From positions 10,158,939-10,222,938 of the forward strand of contig OZ024743.1 in assembly GCA_964016885.1 (NCBI GenBank): a stretch of 64,000 nt of DNA, read 5' to 3'. The stretch's first letter is position 1. The number at the start of each line of letters is the position of its first letter. The stretch is from Eledone cirrhosa. Its lineage: Eukaryota; Mollusca; Cephalopoda; Octopoda; Eledonidae. The position numbers and the translations under genes are program-made. Under the pieces are notes generated by a model. The model was not told the origin of the DNA and ran no database searches. It worked only from the letters and a program-made list of their open reading frames with translations. This document shows positions 10,782 to 21,677 of this stretch, piece by piece.

Positions 10782-10982
10782 ATAATTGTTTCTACTTTTG
10801 GCACAAGGCCAGCAATTATTCCAGGGCATTACTGGTACTTTAAAGAATAATGACAGCTCAATCACAGGCTAACATAGGACTAAAAAAGAACAACAATTAG
10901 ACTTATGTGGATTTGAGAGCATGGATAAAATTCAATACCAGTGACAGGATACAAACTATTGACTCATCTGCTGATTACTTGG
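10782..10982 (-). mobile_element. Old SINE family B copy
   Basis: Starts with 'attgtttctacttttggcac' and GGCCAGCAATTATTCCAG...ATTACTGGTACTTTA, the family B 3' end in reverse. The remainder toward the head is strongly diverged, with only GATTTGAGAGCATGGA recognisable. Confidence 0.65.
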
Positions 10983-11164
10983 TTTCTATCAACTTATCAA
11001 CTTATGTTATATATAATATTTAAATAGCATAGCTGTAGTTGTGTCTATGTGGCACTTGAAGTAAAAGTCTGATACTAGAGCCTTGGCTTGATCAATGCAT
11101 TATAAGTAAAGTTTGGTAGACAGAAACTGCAGAAGTCCATCAAACTTCTTCTTAGCCTAAGAAT

Positions 11165-11770
11165 AATCCATAGAAATGGTTGATGCTTCTGCTACCTAGA
11201 TGATATAATCAAATGTGAAAGAGGGTGCTCTAAGTGCATAGTAGCTAGATTAAGAACAGAATAGATACAGACGAGGCGGCTACTAACATTGTTAAAAACA
11301 AAACCTTCTCCCTACAAATAAAAGGCTGGATATATGATGCCTGTGTGTGATGTGTAATGTTGCATGGTAGTGAGACATGGGCTGTGAATGCAGAGGATAT
11401 GCAAATCTGGAGAGCAATGAAAGGGGATGCTTTTATAGATGTGCAGTGTCGATATGTGTGACAGAGGATGGATGAACTGAGAAAAAAGTTGAGTATAAGA
11501 GAAATAAGATATAGTGTGCAAGAGAGAAAACTGTGCTAGTATGAACATGTGATGCATATGGATAATGAACTCTGGATGAAGATATGCCAAGAAATCTTAG
11601 TGAAAGGAAGTCGCAGTGGAGGAAGACCTGGGCAGAGGTGGTGAAAGCTGATGTCAAATCACTGAAACTTACAGAGGAGATGACAAAGGGCCACGATGAG
11701 TGGTGGGATGTATTGTTGGAAATGACCCATCCAACCCATGTGCAAGGGAGGTTGTCATGTCTTTGATACA
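11165..11770 (+). pseudogene. Decayed LINE C-terminal fragment
   Basis: Fragments equivalent to SIEMVDSF-YLGD, GCSKCIVARLRT, TLLKTKP, MLHGSETWAV and MDELRKKLSIREI are spread over several frames with stops. Order and orientation match the LINE C-terminus. Confidence 0.75.
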
Positions 11771-12029
11771 ACTGAAGAATGCTCCTAAACTAATCCTTTT
11801 TTCATAAGCTTACTCTAGTGGGAAACCCTTCCTATCACCAGATATTATATTCAAAGGGTTAATGTGGAGGAGAGGTGTGAGAAAATATGTCCTAGGTGTA
11901 TGATAATTGTAGTGGGATTTGGTTGGCTGATAAGGAGAGAGGAGTGGTGTGGATGATGATGGGAAGATATTGAGAATACTTGCTGAGGAGTGATGGTGTG
12001 TGCATTGGTGGAGTCAGGTTACATTCTTA
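11771..12029. other. No gene recognised
   Basis: No supported feature. Confidence 0.4.
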
Positions 12030-12310
12030 TGCTGGCAGGTGTGTCTTCTCCAGTATTGCATATTGCCAATCTTTGCAGTCATTTGTCATAAGATTCAGTT
12101 TCTTCTGGTTGGTCTTTACTTCTTTACCCTATGTCTTCCTAGGTCTATCTCATTCGTAAATTCTATCCACTGGAATTTTTCTGCACTTTTTTTTATACAA
12201 CTGTCATCTTTTATATGCATCACTTGTCTATACCAACCTAGCATTCTCTTTTATGCACTACATCAATACATTGATTATGTTACTCTTTCTCTAATCATGA
12301 AATTGATAAA
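12030..12310 (-). pseudogene. Decayed LINE C-terminal fragment
   Basis: The minus strand reads LGWYRQVMHIKDDSCIKK followed by RPTRRN-like and EIDLGRHR pieces. This matches LRWYGHVMHMKDDSCKTK and the GRPRKTWDEL region of the LINE copies here. The 152-codon plus-strand frame across it is a shadow. Confidence 0.65.
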
Positions 12311-12364
12311 ATTTATGTTATTGCATCTTCCTGTTCATTTATTTGCTTTGTTTTGGCTTATATA

Positions 12365-14155
12365 TATATATGAAAATGAAGTTAAAAATGCAATTGGAGT
12401 ATTTAAGAAGATTTTTTTACTGGTTTCACGTTTGCATGATTTACAAAAGTTAAGTTAGATGGAGAGATGTGCAGATAAGAGGTGAAAGTTTTGGGAATTT
12501 TCTTTTTGTTTTATGCAAAAAGTTGGGTCAGATTACTATCTGTTTAAAGTACAATTGGATTGGTTGTGGAAGATCATGTGATTAGTTATAGAGTTGTGTA
12601 GTTTATTTGCACCGAGAGACTAAAATTCATTCTACAAAACTTTTTTTTTATTTCAATGGCAATATTTACAAACAAATATTGGAGAATGCGATGAGTACAA
12701 AAGTTGTTCTGACTTACACTAATTTAGCCATGGCTAACCTGGAGGTCCAGATATATGAAGAATCTAAATTAAATAATTATTAAATGAATATTCCATTTAA
12801 TCTAGCGAGAGGAATTTACACAATTGTCTCAAATTATAAAACCCAGAATAAATGACTCCAAGAATTAAAAGAACTTCTGCTTGAAAGACATTACACATCA
12901 TTAGTAATAGACAATGGAATAGAAGGTGCCAAATCAATAAATATTCAAGAATTATGAAAAATAAAAAAAGCTTCAGATACATCCAATACTCTAATTTATA
13001 TCTCAGCACACAACCCAAGAAATACAGAGGGATAAAATATTATCCACAAGAACATCCCACTATTGTGACAAGAACAAAAAATGAAAAAAAAGCATCGAAA
13101 CATAAAATACTCAAAAGCAAAAAAAAATCGATTGAAAGGTCTACTCACGATCACCAAATTACCTACCACAAACATAAGACCAACAGTCAAAAGTATGGTC
13201 ACCTTAATTGTGGAACCTGCTTTAACCTCATTGAAGGCACATTGCACACATTAAAACACAAATAAAGAAAATATGTTTATTCAAAAATACAAACCATGTA
13301 TGAATAAACTCACAAACACATAACATACTTGTTCATTTTGGTAACAGAACTATTATAACTCTATTACTACTGTTATTGTTATCACATGGCCATCTGTACT
13401 CACGTACAATTCTTGTTCATTTTTCTGATTAAATGATTGTTTTTATCCGACGTAGCAGGAAACAAACAAAAACTGTTCTTACACACACAGACGTCTGCAC
13501 ATAACATTCCTGCAGACTTAAACATTTTTGTCACAAACAATTCTATAGACTTGAAAATGTAATAAAATAGATATGAATATCTTTTGAAATTGTCACTAGC
13601 CTCATTCACTTCTTTTTGGTGTAAAATTCACAAAACAATTATGGGATTGCTTTTACGGTCTTGTCCACGGGGTGCAGCCTCTCTACCACCACGCCCTAGG
13701 CCCAGAGCTCAATCATCCTCCCACTTTCGATTCTTCTGTGAAGCTAGATTCCTTGCCATTTCCTTTCCTTTCCATTTTTTCTCTTTTTTCTTTATATTTT
13801 CCTATTTTACATTCCATTCTTCGCAATCCAAATTTTCTTTTCTTCTTAAAGTTATTAGTTGTAAAAAGAATTACACTCTTAATCCCGTGATCATCAATAT
13901 TTGGCACCAAAAACTATAGAACTCTATAGCTAATCACATGATTGTCTACAACCAATCCAACTGTAGATTAGTCAGATAGCTGTCTGAACCACTTTTTTGC
14001 ATACAACAGAGACAAATGTCCCAAAACATCAGATCCATAATACATAGCTCCATCTCACTCACATTTTGAAAATCATACACACGTGTAACTATTATTTATA
14101 AATCTTCTTAGATACTATAATTGCATTTTCAACTTCTTTTTCCTATTTTTTGCCT
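12365..14155. mobile_element. Penelope-like fragment between ~270-bp inverted arms
   Basis: The left arm (about 12365-12640) and the right arm (about 13880-14155) are reverse complements at roughly 75-80% by eye. Shared blocks include ATGCAATT, TAAGAAGATTT, AGATGGAG, ATGCAAAAA and TTGGATTGGTTGT. Inverted terminal repeats around a PLE-type coding fragment fit the known ability of PLE pseudo-LTRs to sit in inverted orientation. A DNA transposon that captured a PLE piece is possible but less likely. Confidence 0.6.
12725..13262 (+). pseudogene. Penelope-like RT downstream region, broken
   Basis: In one frame with several in-frame stops I read FNLARGIYTIVSNY, LQELKELLLERHY, KKASDTSN, AHNPRNTEG and IKYSKAKKNRLKGLLT, then, after a frame shift, CGTCFNLIEG. 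This series (LARRI...ELK..L..R.YP; HNPRNP; KSKRQPKNLKRLLT; CGTC..LIEG) is what I know from the stretch between RT and GIY-YIG in one group of Penelope-like proteins. Stops at six or more positions make it a pseudogene. Confidence 0.65.
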
Positions 14156-14210
14156 GTGCAGGATACAAAAAAAAAATTACTTTTGTATACACACACATAT
14201 ATATGTATAT

Positions 14211-14409
14211 AAGTTTATCCCGGGTTGAATCGGGAGTAACCACAGTAAGTAAGGTACTCAATATAAAAAGCAGAGTATAAATATTTAATATAGAAAAGGC
14301 TTCTACAGGACTAGAACTGTTTAATTCGGGAGAAATCATCAGGGCTTCCTGATGATTTCTCCCGAATTAAACAGTTCTAGTCCTGTAGAAGCCTTTTCAA
14401 TATTAAATA
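14211..14409. mobile_element. Fold-back of a hammerhead-bearing terminal repeat
   Basis: Two ~62-bp arms (14281-14343 and 14348-14409) are almost perfect reverse complements around a 4-base centre. The left part, 14211-14280, read on the minus strand, continues with a 'gagtaccttacttactgtgg' block also found after the fold-back at 35068-35130. Both therefore belong to one repeat family, probably a PLE pseudo-LTR. Confidence 0.75.
14343..14393 (+). ncRNA. Hammerhead-like ribozyme, one core base changed
   Basis: Type-I layout. Stem I: 14343-14348 (GGCTTC) with 14388-14393 (GAAGCC). Core CTGATGA at 14349-14355. Short stem II TTTC/GAAT at 14356-14367. The conserved GAA is TAA at 14368-14370. Stem III: ACAG/CTGT closing an 8-nt loop, 14371-14386. 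Candidate cleavage after A14387. The G12 change would be expected to abolish or greatly reduce activity. Confidence 0.6.
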
Positions 14410-14426
14410 TACATATATATATATAT

Positions 14427-14998
14427 ATATCAACTAGAAATTGATTGACATATATATATATCTAAAATAATCATATGAAACAATCACAGGGAATAATTTG
14501 TAAAAGTGTGTAAGCACACATAGCCAGGTAGGTAACCAATTTAATTTTGAATATATATACACAGCCCCTTAATTGTAGAGCTAACTCAGTTGAAAGGACT
14601 TGGCTGTTATTTCTAGTTGTCGATAACCCTATTCACGCCACTGGGATGAAGCTGGTACGATGTGTGTATTTTTAAAAAATGCAACACGTGCTGCTAGTCA
14701 TTTGCAGATTTGAATTTGCTGTGTAAACACAGATTGTTAGATCTTCTCCCTTGTTGAAAATCCTGGATTTGGCTACTGTGGTTTACCGATTGATTAATGG
14801 TGAAATATATTTCTTTAATGAAATATATACAAGGAAGATTAATCAATTTATAAGGTATCTATTTTTAAAGTTCTAGTTAAACTTTAATTGTTACCTACCT
14901 GGCTATGTGTGCTTACAGTTTTACAAATTATTCCCTGTGATTGTTTTATATGTTTATTATATATATATATATATGTCAATCAATTTCTAGTTGATATA
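14427..14998. mobile_element. TIR element (MITE), ~570 bp
   Basis: The first ~115 bp (from TATCAACTAGAAATTGATTG) and the last ~115 bp are near-identical reverse complements, both containing CACAGGGAATAATTTGTAAAA and CACATAGCCAGGTAGGTAAC. The ends sit in TATA, so a TA target duplication is possible but cannot be fixed in the (TA)n flank. There is no coding content, so it is non-autonomous. The superfamily is not determined. Confidence 0.75.
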
Positions 14999-15119
14999 AA
15001 ATGCTTGGATCTATTCATTGGAATCTTGGAGCATATTCTACAGTGGATATGGTGCATGTCTCTCTGACATGACACCCTTAATTTAATTTTGGATATATAT
15101 ATATATATAAACATATACG

Positions 15120-15312
15120 TATTTATATTTATGTCAGTGAGTGATCTATGTCTCATAACTTTGCTGCTTCACATATAAGAGATTGATAAAATAAGTACCA
15201 AAACTAAAAATATATAACTACTAGCTTTGTTTTGACAAACTAAATCTCTTTAAGGCAGTGCCTCAGCATGGCCGCAGTCTAATTACTGAAATCAGTAAAA
15301 GAATAATATAAC
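15120..15312 (+). mobile_element. Probable SINE, decayed
   Basis: Contains 'gattgataaaataagtacc' and the end block 'ggcagtgcctcagcatggcc' followed by an ACTGAAATCAGTAAAAGAAT tail. I recognise both as parts of common cephalopod SINE-type repeats. The head is poorly preserved. Confidence 0.45.
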
Positions 15313-15321
15313 AAGTATATA

Positions 15322-15775
15322 TACACCCCCGTCCCACCACCCACACCCCATCCACACCGCCCCTTTCAATGTAAAGTTATGTTGGTGCCACAACATCCAG
15401 GCCGAAACAAATGAGATCGTGTAGGTGTCACGACAAAAAAAACACACAGTCCACGCTGTAATGTGGCCGTGTAGGTAACACGGTAAAAACCTGCCAGCCC
15501 CACACTGTAAATGTGGTTGGTGTTAGGAAGGGCATGCAGCTGTAGAAAACCTGCCAGACAGTCCACGCTGTAATGTGGCCGTGTAGGCAACACGGTAAAA
15601 ACCTCCCAGACCCACACTGTAAATGTGGTTGGTGTTAGGAAGGGCATCCAACTGTAGAAAACCCGCCAGACAGTCCTATGCGAGCAAGACAATCACTCTT
15701 GCCTCAAGTGGGAAAACCCCCGTCCAAACCCATGCAAGCGTGGAACACGGACGTTAAACGATGATGATGATGATA
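15322..15775 (+). mobile_element. LINE 3' UTR/tail with a duplicated module
   Basis: Starts in the C-rich 3' UTR tract directly after a short TATATA, follows copy 1 closely, and ends in (GAT)n at about 15764. The ~123-bp module from the 'cagtccacgctgtaatgtgg' block through 'ctgtagaaaacctgccagac' occurs twice in tandem (about 15447-15560 and 15561-15670). No coding sequence remains. Confidence 0.88.
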
Positions 15776-15779
15776 TATG

Positions 15780-15895
15780 AAAATGTTCAAGACCCCAACG
15801 GTTCAGGAATATTGAGGACAAACAGGACACCAAATTCATAGTACTCTGGTGCGTTATGGTTCACCTGGTTCCTTACCACACTTCCTTCATTATAT
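15780..15895 (+). repeat. Repeat fragment shared with 31740-31800
   Basis: The block 'agtactctggtgcgttatgg' and the following TGGTTCCTT-CCACA...TCCTTC-TTATATA match 31748-31800 with few changes. Both copies end at a (TA)n array. The family is unknown. Confidence 0.7.
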
Positions 15896-15919
15896 ATATA
15901 TATATACATCGATACATCG

Positions 15920-15957
<38 letters not shown>

Positions 15958-16062
15958 ATGCATGTGTGTGTGTGTGTGTGCGTGTGCGTGTGTGTGTGTG
16001 TAGTGTGTGTGTGTGTAGTGTGTGTATATAGTCATATACATATATATATGTGTGTATGTGTA
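15888..16062. repeat. (TA)n and (TG)n microsatellites
   Basis: Dinucleotide arrays with interruptions. The overlapping open frames in all directions are low-complexity artefacts. Confidence 0.9.
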
Positions 16063-18084
16063 TAGTCATTCATGGAAAATATATTAAAATACATTGCATT
16101 TGAAGTCATGTGGGTGGTGCTATACAACCCATAAATATCATTAGCTTTTTATAAGTGAGCCAAGAATCAAGAGTTTCTGACAAAGATGTGTGAGTAGGTG
16201 AACTAAACAGCAAAGAAGAAATAATATTGGCAATGAAAATTAATTCATTATTGACAGTTCATTTCCAACATGAATAGTCAGTGTATATATATATATATAT
16301 ATATATAAATATATATATCGATGTATCTTTCAGAGCAGTTTTTCATGTAAAAGTACAAACACATATCTGGTTGTTGCACAGCCGCTCTAAGAATGGTGAA
16401 GATTGACCAAAACAATGAATCAAAACACAGCTGTAAGATGAGAGGAATATTACATTAACAGTTGATCCTCTTTGGGTGAAGCTGATCAGATTAAGCAATC
16501 ACAAATGACAACTAGCTTCAGCCACTATTTCTTATTGACCAGGTCATAGATCAAAGGTTTGAACTATCATCAATTGGACACTCAAGACAGATTATTATCA
16601 GTTGGCTAATCATAACAACAGCTGGCTTTTCATGAACTTTAGAGAGATTGAAAGGTAAATGATGTTTGTTCTTATTATTCAATTTCAGTATTTTGGCTTA
16701 GAGTTTGAAACGTAGTAAGTGCTATTAATATTATCTATGTTATTAGCAGAGTGGAAGTTTGTGTTGACTTGTATGTCAGTATCAGTTTACTACTATGCTG
16801 TTACCAAATTTATTTTCTAACTTAGTGAAGCAAACTTTACTCTTGACCAAATTAGTGAATGAAATAACATCATTAATAATTTTCTCCACCAATATTAGTT
16901 AAGAGAAAACATATTTTTTTAATAATACATATAAATTGATTATAATAATTAAAAAAGAATTAGTCTACCAAGCAGCTCAACTTAAAAATTTACAGGTTCT
17001 CATTTAGAAGAATATTATACTGAAAGCAGTGCTTTACTGTGTCCTTGTAAAGCGAACTAAAGAATTAAGAAAACCATAAAATACACTTCCCTACTATATT
17101 GTGCAAGTCTCAATACTGAGATAACCAGGCAGAGACACCCTCACTGTCTCAAAGAGTAGGTAGTTTGTAGAAGAGTCTTGAAGAACAAGTGCCATTAATT
17201 GATTTTATTTGACTTCAGGTCAACCATTATCAAACATTCCTGCCATGACTATTGTCTCTTTTTATTGATATCTAGCATTACATTATTTAATGTATCTTTC
17301 TTATTTTTTAAGATGGCATGGTGTTATTTGAATTAGATTTGGTTGATTTTTCTAGCACATCAACCAACCCCAACTATAGTTGTTATCTATACTATCATGG
17401 AGGTATCCTTTGTAGTTGTTATCTTTTCCCAGGTCAGTGCTGATTTAGCATCCTGGTCAGCCTTGGTTATAACATTCCAGCATTGGCTATCATACTGTTT
17501 TATATGAGACTATATTATAATATGAAGCATTCTGATTAGACAGCAGTGTGCAATATGATTGAATTTGGTTGCTACAGTATTTCTATGAAATAGAACAACT
17601 GTATTCAAGCTCTGTTATTGGCAGAGTCCCAAACTATTAGGAGAGGTAAAATAATTTTTAAAAAGTGAGAATGAGAGCATATGGAAACACAAATCATAGT
17701 GAGAAGTAACATTACCTATAGTAACATTACCTATAGAAGTAACATTACCTATAGTACAATTAATAGTAGCATGTGTAATGAAAGTAAAATTCATAGAATT
17801 AGCTATAATAGAGAGAATAAGGTTAGCAGAAATGTAAGAAATGTTAACATCAATACTTCTATCATATGAGAGGCTTTATAAGGCTGTTTAATTTCTCTGA
17901 TATATTATTTGAAAATATCTTCATTATTTATTGCTGCTGAACTTACAAATTGATTTATTCAGTAGTAGTTTGTTATTTGATTTTTTTTTATGCTGTTCGA
18001 CTTCATTGGCATAATGCCAAATAGAGGGAGGAAGTTGTCAACATTGTTTTTTTTTGTTGTTGTTTCACCATCACAAATTTAGGT
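16063..18084. other. No gene recognised
   Basis: AT-rich DNA with (TA)n at 16282-16318 and a local four-fold repeat of 'taacattacctata' at about 17707-17755. No coding or SINE/LINE similarity was seen. Confidence 0.45.
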
Positions 18085-18480
18085 TATCATCATCATCATC
18101 ATCATTTCATTTTACGTCCGCTTTTCCCTGCTTGCAAGGGTGGGACGGCAACTGATTCTAGCTTGATTTCTACAGCTGGATGCCCTTCCTAACACCAACC
18201 TCATTTACAGTGAGTGCTGGATGCTTGTTTTTTTTCCGTGGCGCCTACACATCCACTTTACAGTGTGGGCTGGGTGCTTTTTTGCTGTGGCACCTCCACG
18301 ACCACTCTACAGTGGAATGATATGGACCCCAGTTCCTATCATCTCATTTCTACAGCTGAGTAAACTGGAGCAATGTGAAATAAAGTGTCTTGCTCAAGGA
18401 AACAACACATCACCCGGATTGAACTCACAAGCTTTCGATTGCAAGGCCAATGCTCTAACCACTAAGCCATGTGCTTCCAT
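18085..18480 (-). mobile_element. SINE family A, near full length
   Basis: In reverse: a (GAT)n tail at 18085-18105, the LINE-like tail block, two 'gcacccagc'-type modules, CTTGAGCAAGACACTTTA, a B-box region and the A-box head ending at about 18480 (complement of 'atggaagcacatggcttagtgg'). This copy has one more tail module than the one at 4898. Confidence 0.88.
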
Positions 18481-18920
18481 TATATACTGGTTATATACAG
18501 GTTATATACTGTCTAATCAAATCATCGTTTTTAAAAAGTTTAAGACCCGTTTTCATCTGGTTTACATTTGCCATTGTAGCTCATGAATCTATCGTTAGTT
18601 TTCTTGAACTTTGAAATCTATAGAGGAGTGGTTTCAAAACTAAGATGCATTTTGGAACATTGATGAGCTAAGAGATTTAGCTAGGTGCACAATGAAAATG
18701 ATAAAATTATATTTAATAAATCTAAAAATAAAGTTGAAACTTAGGTATATTAATCTCAGATGTGCCCATATAAACTCATTTTATTCATTGGGAACACTGT
18801 TTCATTAATTGAATAAAGAAGCTATAGTTTAAATTATTTATATATATGGGCTAAACTTTCACTTTCTTTTTTTTTTTTTTTAAATCTAAACAATGAAAGT
18901 AAAATTTTTTAATACCATAT

Positions 18921-19440
18921 TTTACGGCTTATAAGATGCACCACATTTTGGGCAGACCATTAAAATAAATAAATAAATGGGTGAAGGGTATAATGTTTGT
19001 ACATCGTATTTTAGTATTATTATTCTACATCGTAATTCTAGTTGTATATTTTAGTACATTTTAAAAACTTAAGGAAGTGAGTGTAAAAATAAATTTATTT
19101 TAGTTTTTACATCAGATTTTTTGTTGAAATATTTAGTATATTTTTAAAACAAAGAAAGTGAAAATGAATTTAATTTTCTTCCTGACTTATGTTGTTTTAT
19201 ATAAAGTACTAGTAAGTACTACTGCTATACATTGTTACCTTAGAAAGAGTTGCAATTGTTGGTGTAGAAGTAATTACTACCTTGTTTACATTTGCAGAGG
19301 TATTTGCAGTTTAATTTAAAGGCCACTGCAGCTCTAGAACTCCACTAACCAGTAACCCAAACTGATTCTTGATCTTATACAATGCAGGGTGATTTTCTAG
19401 GATACTTTTGGGAAAAGAAAGTGCATCTTATAAGCTCTCA
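18921..19440. mobile_element. Short TIR element, ~520 bp
   Basis: The left end 'ggcttataagatgcaccac' and right end (complement 'gagcttataagatgcacttt') form inverted repeats of about 20-35 bp, with 'ttttggg' also mirrored. The interior is AT-rich and non-coding. It is probably a MITE of unknown superfamily, possibly hAT. Confidence 0.5.
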
Positions 19441-19443
19441 AAT

Positions 19444-19500
19444 CATCATCATCATCATTATCATATCTGCTTTTCCATTCTTGCATGAGTTGGACATACG
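19444..19500 (-). mobile_element. LINE/SINE terminal tail remnant
   Basis: (ATC)n followed by 'tctgcttttccattcttgca', the reverse of the common tail end. Nothing else of the element is present. Confidence 0.6.
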
Positions 19501-19603
19501 GTATATATTTTAAAATCTATGGAAATAATATAGGAAAATATTTTAATTTTTATCTATGAGAAAAATAGTTGTTGACCACAAATTTAGCATTATTATATTT
19601 GGC

Positions 19604-19752
19604 AGTATCGGACGCCATGCTTTCCAGCATAGTTACATCCCTCTACGGTCTGAGTTCACTTTGCCTTTCATCCTTACGGGGTCAATAAAATAAAGTACCA
19701 GTAATACACTGGTATAATTGCTGGCCTTGTGCTAAAAAGTAGAAACAATTAT
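19604..19752 (+). mobile_element. SINE family B with internal deletion
   Basis: Has TTGGCAGTATCGGACGCCATGC, then CTTTGCCTTTCATCCTTACGG and the 3' end GGCCTTGTGCTAAAAAGTAGAAAC. The segment holding the B-box core (AAATCCCGCCGAGG) is deleted. Confidence 0.85.
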
Positions 19753-20026
19753 ATATTTTACTGAGATCTTGACATTCTGAATTAAGACCAAATGAAATAG
19801 ATCTATTTAGCATACTTTCATTCTTCAGAGGGTTTTTGTTACCAACATGATAGGGTTAATCTATCTTGTTCAACCTGTTGTGATATTGCTTGTCTGATAC
19901 CTAGATCCTTTAATTTTTTTATTATGTTGGCAATACTTTTTGGTTTCTTGTTCTTGAACCTACCAATTTATATAACTCTGCATGTGGATATGTGACAGAT
20001 TCATTGTTTTTGTAATCTCCCACAAG
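19753..20026. other. No gene recognised
   Basis: No supported feature. Confidence 0.4.
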
Positions 20027-20290
20027 CATGCAAGCATCTCTCCTTCCTCTTCTTCTTCACCCACTTATTTCTGAGAATGTCATGCTGGCAAACACTCCTT
20101 CCAGCGGGTCCTATCAGAAGCAACCATCACCAACTGATCTGGCTGGATCCCCAAGCAAGACCAGCCAATCTCATGGATGTAATCCAACCATTTTGCTCAA
20201 GGTCTACCTTGGTCTCCTGTTGGTTAGTTTTGCTTGTAAAATCTATCCAGTGATTCTTTCCTGAGACATGTCTATAATAGTACCGAAGCT
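20027..20290 (-). pseudogene. C-terminal fragment of a third LINE family
   Basis: Closely parallels 44965-45210: on the minus strand both carry the complement of 'actgatctggctggatcccc' and GGTCTCCTGT-GTT. Translation corresponds to a WSRLG..P.QL-type end seen in LINE ORFs, with many breaks. Confidence 0.55.
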
Positions 20291-21269
20291 GTGACTTCTG
20301 AGTTAATAAAAAAAAAACACATTAAAGGAGTACAAATTTTATTGTTGCTTTTGAAATTAGAGATGTGTAAATCCAGTCAGCTTTGTTTAGCCTACACCTA
20401 TGCCATGGAGATAGTCAACTCTCTGTAAAGTGTTTGTGTCAGTAGTAAATGAAACAAGAATGATCTGAAAGAAAGAAACTTCAACATTGTCTTAAAGACA
20501 GTTCACTGTTCTATTTGTATAGCTTTTAAATTTCTTTTTTATTGATATATGGTTATCTACAAAAAAACAAAAAAAAAACATTCAACTTCTATCTTGTAAT
20601 TGACAAAAGAAAACTATTCTCTAATTTAATATTATTGTCATTACATTAATTACACAGCAATTCAAACTACTTGCTAAGTAAAGTAGTCTATTGGTAGAAA
20701 TCTATCAAAATAGTAAATAACTGTTGGGAAATATTTTACAATTCTCAGGCATAAAACATATCTTCATTAATAAAATAACAAAGTATATTTTAGATCCTTA
20801 GTTTACTTATTCTATGACATATCCTTTTACTATTTACAGGCCTGACAATGAATAAAATTTGACAATGAATAAAATTTGTGGAAGTAATTATTTTTTTCAA
20901 TTTCTTACAATAGTTTAAAGGTTTAAAAGAAATTTGTGTGTAAATGGTCACGTATCTAATAAATATGTGTATCCTTAAAATAATTCTCATACAGGATCAG
21001 CATAGCAAAGTGTTCAACGATGTGAGCCCTTTTTATTAGCAGCAAAGTCATTCCAAAAGCTTCAACAAAGTTTCAATTCACGTAACTTTACCCTCAAATC
21101 TTGTAGCAACCTTGAGGACATGGGAAACGACATTTGCACACAATGCCACACAGTGGGATCAAGCACAATGTTTTACTTGCAAAACAAAATCAGTAACCAC
21201 TCAGCCATGCCTACATTCTAGTATATATATATATATACATATAATATATATATATATAAGCTTCCACTT
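20291..21269. other. No gene recognised
   Basis: AT-rich sequence; 'gacaatgaataaaatttg' is directly duplicated at about 20844-20879. (TA)n lies at 21222-21260. Confidence 0.45.
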
Positions 21270-21560
21270 GCAGGACCAACTGAGTGTTCTTTGTCATGTC
21301 ACCAACAGGACAACTTTATAGTGTGGACTGGGTGCTTTTTGTCGTTTCCCCATCACGATCACCTTACAGGATGGACTGGAAGTTTTTGTTTTTGTGGTAA
21401 CAGATCATTCTACAGAGTGGACTTTGTGCTTTTTGTCTGAACACAGCATTGTGTAGAGCATGTCTAGCTTTCATAAGGTGGGAAGGTGAGGTGTATCGGG
21501 GATAGGAGGGAGGGGTAGTTAAGTGAGTTCAACATCGTTTAGGTGCATGTAAGATGTGAT
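21270..21560 (-). mobile_element. Old LINE 3' UTR modules
   Basis: Three reversed copies of the 'cacagtccac...gtgatcgtg' type UTR module (e.g. AGTGTGGACTGGGTGCTTTT) lie in tandem, followed by the G-rich complement of the C-rich tract. This is a decayed tail on the opposite strand from the neighbouring LINE copy 2. Confidence 0.65.
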
Positions 21561-21604
21561 TTAGATGTAATCAGGGTATTAAGTGGGGAGGGGGATATAA
21601 ATAC

Positions 21605-21619
21605 ACACACACACATACA

Positions 21620-21657
<38 letters not shown>

Positions 21658-21677
21658 CATATGTATATACATATAAA
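21605..21677. repeat. (CA)n/(TA)n microsatellite at LINE copy 2 junction
   Basis: CA and TA runs directly precede the truncated 5' end of the LINE. Confidence 0.85.

Noticed and set aside
13584..13919. 111-aa plus-strand frame inside the inverted-arm element
   Set aside because: It is Phe/Ser-rich from T/C-rich DNA and overlaps other equally open frames.
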